DNA from: Distichodus sexfasciatus
Taxonomy: Eukaryota; Chordata; Actinopteri; Characiformes; Distichodontidae
DNA length: 64,000 bases
Assembly (NCBI GenBank): GCA_032718565.1
Contig: JAVGVS010000022.1
Location: 2,147,501 to 2,211,500, forward strand
Reading direction: 5' to 3'
The notes beneath the pieces are model-generated. The model was not told the DNA's origin and made no database searches. It saw only the letters and a list, made by a program, of their open reading frames with translations. Each line of letters opens with the position of its first letter. Within the stretch, counting starts at the first letter, position 1. A program made the position numbers and the translations under genes. Shown piece by piece: positions 60,867-64,000 of the stretch.

Positions 60867-62176
60867 CTAAAAATAAGACACAATTTGCACAGTCAAATTA
60901 TTAGACTTTATCATAACTTTTCTTTCCACATTTCAGAGATTGCATCAAATACCATAACTCTTTTATTTTATCTGCCCCCTTTTCTAGACTTAATCTATGT
61001 TTGTATCATCCAATGCGCTGAAAACATGCATTAAATAAATTTCCATGACATTCCGTTTTTCACAAATTTAATGATCATCGAAAATCCATTAGAACAATAA
61101 TATTTAATCATTTAAATGTGTAAGTGTTGTTTTACAGTTAACGTTGTTGGAAAATGGTTCCTGTTGTCAGGATGGAAAGTTTTTGAGATATTTATCAGAC
61201 CAGACAGCCATTTCACCAGTAAACCCCCAGTTACAATAGCCCCACTGGTATCCAGTATCGTTGCACTGATATTATACTGATCAAATGTCAGCATCACTAC
61301 AAAAGGCTGGTGATGTCACAGCCTGACTCGACAAATGAGTGCCCTTAATAATTAAATAAGATAGGCACGTTTGCCCAATTAGCTGTGGCTATGGATCCAT
61401 GTCTAAGAACAGATGAAAGCAACCTACACCGCTTTGTTCTTTTTTGCCTGTCTCTTAAATTCTTTAAGCAGCGCAAAAATGTTTTCCTAGTTTCTCCAAA
61501 CTTGATATATGGAGAAGGTGAAAAATCTACTTTTCAAAAATGTTTATGTCATAGTGTTCATCTTTTCATGTTAGCTAATTATGAGTTAAATAATATATAG
61601 CTTGCTAGTAATGCTGAAGAAAACACATATTTCAAGTCAGAATGTATAGAAAGAGTTTTAAAGTGTAGATGACAACAATCTTAAAGTTTTGGGAGAAAGG
61701 AACACATTTTCAATGTGTATATCCCACATAAAGAAATGATTGCAAAGCCTAGTTTTTTATCCACACAAAGTCAAATATCTTAATCAAAGGCAAAATCAAA
61801 CCAAAGCATCCCCCGCATAATGTGCATGCAAACTTTCTATAAATAGCACCAACACAACTCTTTAAAAAAGTACATCAGAATCTCACAAAAATGGAATCAG
61901 CACTACAATATTAGTGTCTCACATTTTCACCAACAGGTACATTATAGGATAAAGGTACATACCATACACACTGGAAACTCTACCCTCGAGGACCTCTAAA
62001 GTGACCACTGACAAGGCTTCACTGAGCAACTGACAGGCTATATTTCCATTTCAACTGACTTGCCCAAGAACACATGCAGGGGCAGAAACCTCTGCTGGGA
62101 GTAAGAGGGGGCCACCAATGAACACAGAACATGAGATGGCATTAGAGAAAATCAACACGTGCAAGTGCACATGCGG

Positions 62177-62200
62177 ACACACACACACACACACACACAC
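62177..62200. repeat. (CA)n microsatellite
   Basis: About twelve CA units in the 5' otof intron. A second, interrupted CA tract follows at 62490-62513. Confidence 0.9.
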
Positions 62201-62218
62201 AAACAAACGTGTAAAACC

Positions 62219-62466
62219 ATTTTTGTGGGGACATTCCATAGACTTCCATAATGATAAGATGTATATAACTCTACAGCGACTCTTAACCCAAACCCTAACC
62301 TTAACCTCAGTAACCAAATGCACATCTTTTACCTCTTTTAGTTTCTCAAATTAAACATGCACATTTTCTACAGTCATTCTTCTCATGGGGGCCTCTCAAA
62401 TGTCCCCACAAAGCCATAAAAAGTGATTTTAGGGGACAAAACGACCCCAAAAGGTCCCCACAAGGC
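62219..62466. repeat. dispersed repeat with inverted ends TTGTGGGGAC / GTCCCCACAA
   Basis: TTGTGGGGACATTCCATAG at the left and GGTCCCCACAAGG at the right are inverted, with a second GTCCCCACAAAG inside and a CCCTAACC-type stretch in the middle. I recognise the phrase as a common fish repeat; class unknown. Confidence 0.6.
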
Positions 62467-63589
62467 ACATGGTAAGCAAACATGGTACACGCACACGCAC
62501 ACACACACATACACAATTTAATTAGAAGTTGCAAACCACACTTTAACAAGCAACAAATTAATACAGTACAATGCAGAAGTTGTGCGGGAGGGATGTTTAC
62601 CAAATGCAACAGTGAACACTGAAGCAAAAATACTTCACTTTACAGAGCACACACTGATCAGCATTACACATAAGTTAACTTTTCCTAAATGTCCACCAAA
62701 CACAATGTAAAACGTGGTCACAATGTCCCTGTGTTATTCTCAAACCGGAGATGCAGACTTTAATCAGACCAGGAAGATGTGGAAATTCGACACTGACTAG
62801 ATTTTCAGAGCATGAGGAGATCTATTTAATTACATGCCACCCTCCACCCCACCAACAAGGAAGAAACACACAAACAGTCCATCGGAAATGAGGAGACATT
62901 CAGTAGCACAATTACTGGTAGGCCAGTAGGCCATGGTAGGCCAGAACTGTGCACAGAGCTCAGAGGAGGATCATACCCTGTGTGCTGCAACATATTTAAT
63001 GTAAGTCACAAACATCTCTAACCATCACTAACTTTCATTGCCCTGATTATTCTTATAGCAAGATCTTTAACATTTATGATGCAACTTTTGTATTTCAGTT
63101 TATTTCAGTATTTTTTAGCCAGACACTCACATGTATTCTATTATATTTAATCAACGTAGCAGTATTATAGTATTACAGGACCAAGTTGATCAGTCTGGAG
63201 AACGCATGGGACACTGTGTGATTCTGGACAATGCAGTCTCACAACACAATGCCGTCTCATATTGCTCACTGTATGCTCTGTGTTTTCCGGATTGACCACA
63301 ACTGACCTGTGAACATGCAAGCAACAAGGGAAGGATGCTCTAATGAACACTACTGTGAGACATATTTTTCTGGTTTGTTCTGTTTCTGATTCCTTAATTA
63401 TGCTGTCTTTGCAACAACAACAAAAAATCACACCTTTTAATGAAAGGATATGTCTATGTGTTATATTCAGAACACTCAAAAAAGAGAGCAATTAAAGTCT
63501 AAAATACGTATAACAGCTGACAAGCTTCTTAAAAGCAGTACACTGTATTATTGGAAATACAGAATAGTGGACATTTATTTTTATAATTG

Positions 63590-63825
63590 TGCCAATCGGG
63601 AATCTCCCGTCACTCTCCCGTGATCGGAGGGTCACCGGATTGAATCCCAGACCCATAAAGGTACAACTGAGGTACTCATGAGCAAGATACTACCCCAAAG
63701 ACAGTGGCCATATCTGTTCCCCACTGCTCCTTTAAGGATGGGTCAAATGCAGAGGTCACATTTTGTTGTGGTGCACTGTGTGCTGTGCTGTGGTGTGTTC
63801 ACAATAACAAATAATCACTCACTCA
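63590..63825 (+). repeat. tRNA-derived SINE family 1, near-complete copy
   Basis: It contains CCGGATTGAATCCCAGACCC (B-box area), CCCACTGCTCCTTTAAGGAT, GGGTCAAATGCAGAGGTCAC and the tail ACAATAACAAATAATCACTC. This is the longest clean copy of the family in the window. Confidence 0.8.
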
Positions 63826-63890
63826 ATATTCAGCATATTATTTCACCAACAGAAAGCCATAGTAATATTGAATATAGTATCAAACTAATT

Positions 63891-64000
63891 TTCATTCATT
63901 TATTTTCTGAACCACTGTAATCTCAACTGGGGTCGCGGGGGGACTGGAGCCTATCCCGGCAACTTTCGGGCAACCCTGGGCAGGCGCCAACACACCGCAG
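63891..64000. repeat. dispersed teleost repeat, cut by the window edge
   Basis: TCATTCATTTATTTTCTGAACC, then GGGGTCGCGGGGGGACTGGAGC and CAGGCGCCAACACACCGCAG, matches the first half of the copy at 11343-11722. Confidence 0.75.

Larger units (their letters stand above)
60867..64000. other. 5' otof intron, no exon seen
   Basis: I searched for the otof segment joining C2A to GVFSAMKLGK and found nothing on the minus strand. The stretch holds a CA repeat, a foldback repeat, a SINE and the start of a dispersed repeat, listed separately. Confidence 0.6.

Noticed and set aside
62283..62310. CCCTAACC-type units resembling telomere repeats
   Set aside because: Only a few imperfect units inside a dispersed repeat; no array.

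Overview
The window is vertebrate, almost certainly teleost fish, nuclear DNA. It has long multi-exon genes with GT/AG introns, abundant microsatellites, and several copies of fish-type tRNA-derived SINEs and DNA-transposon fragments. No bacterial, viral or CRISPR features were seen. Four protein genes are recognisable: apob (minus), an hpcal1-like neuronal calcium sensor (plus), pdia6 (minus) and otof (minus). All four have human counterparts on chromosome arm 2p, so this looks like a compacted block of conserved synteny. The species and the ohnolog copy (a or b) cannot be told from the sequence alone.

Layout. 1-13,031: the 5' 25 exons of apolipoprotein B, 2,750 codons in an unbroken frame, running off the left edge inside the giant exon; a TATA box and an HNF4-like site lie just upstream. 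13.1-26.9 kb: a gene-poor interval with SINE copies, an ATT/AAT repeat and a CpG-richer patch near 20.4 kb. 27.0-28.8 kb: the hpcal1-like gene, tail to tail with pdia6 (30.5-35.6 kb), whose promoter carries a textbook ER-stress element. 36.9-60.9 kb: otoferlin from about human residue 180 to the stop codon; its first exons (C2A) must lie beyond 64 kb.

The most interesting region is the 3' part of otof. It holds three tandem alternative last exons, each in the same phase and each encoding a complete membrane anchor. Two are close relatives of the known otoferlin tails and the third is strongly diverged. It also has a tandem pair of 99-nt exons encoding alternative versions of the same C2F loop, an extra in-frame 72-nt exon, and an in-frame alternative acceptor that would insert 28 codons. 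Together these would let one locus produce many otoferlin forms differing in the last C2 domain and the anchor.

A second theme is quality. apob and otof read cleanly, but several exons of hpcal1 and pdia6 (about 27.0-33.5 kb) contain clusters of one- and two-base indels while neighbouring exons are perfect. In pdia6 the damage is almost purely indels, which points to local assembly or sequencing error more than decay, but recent pseudogenisation of an ohnolog pair is not excluded.
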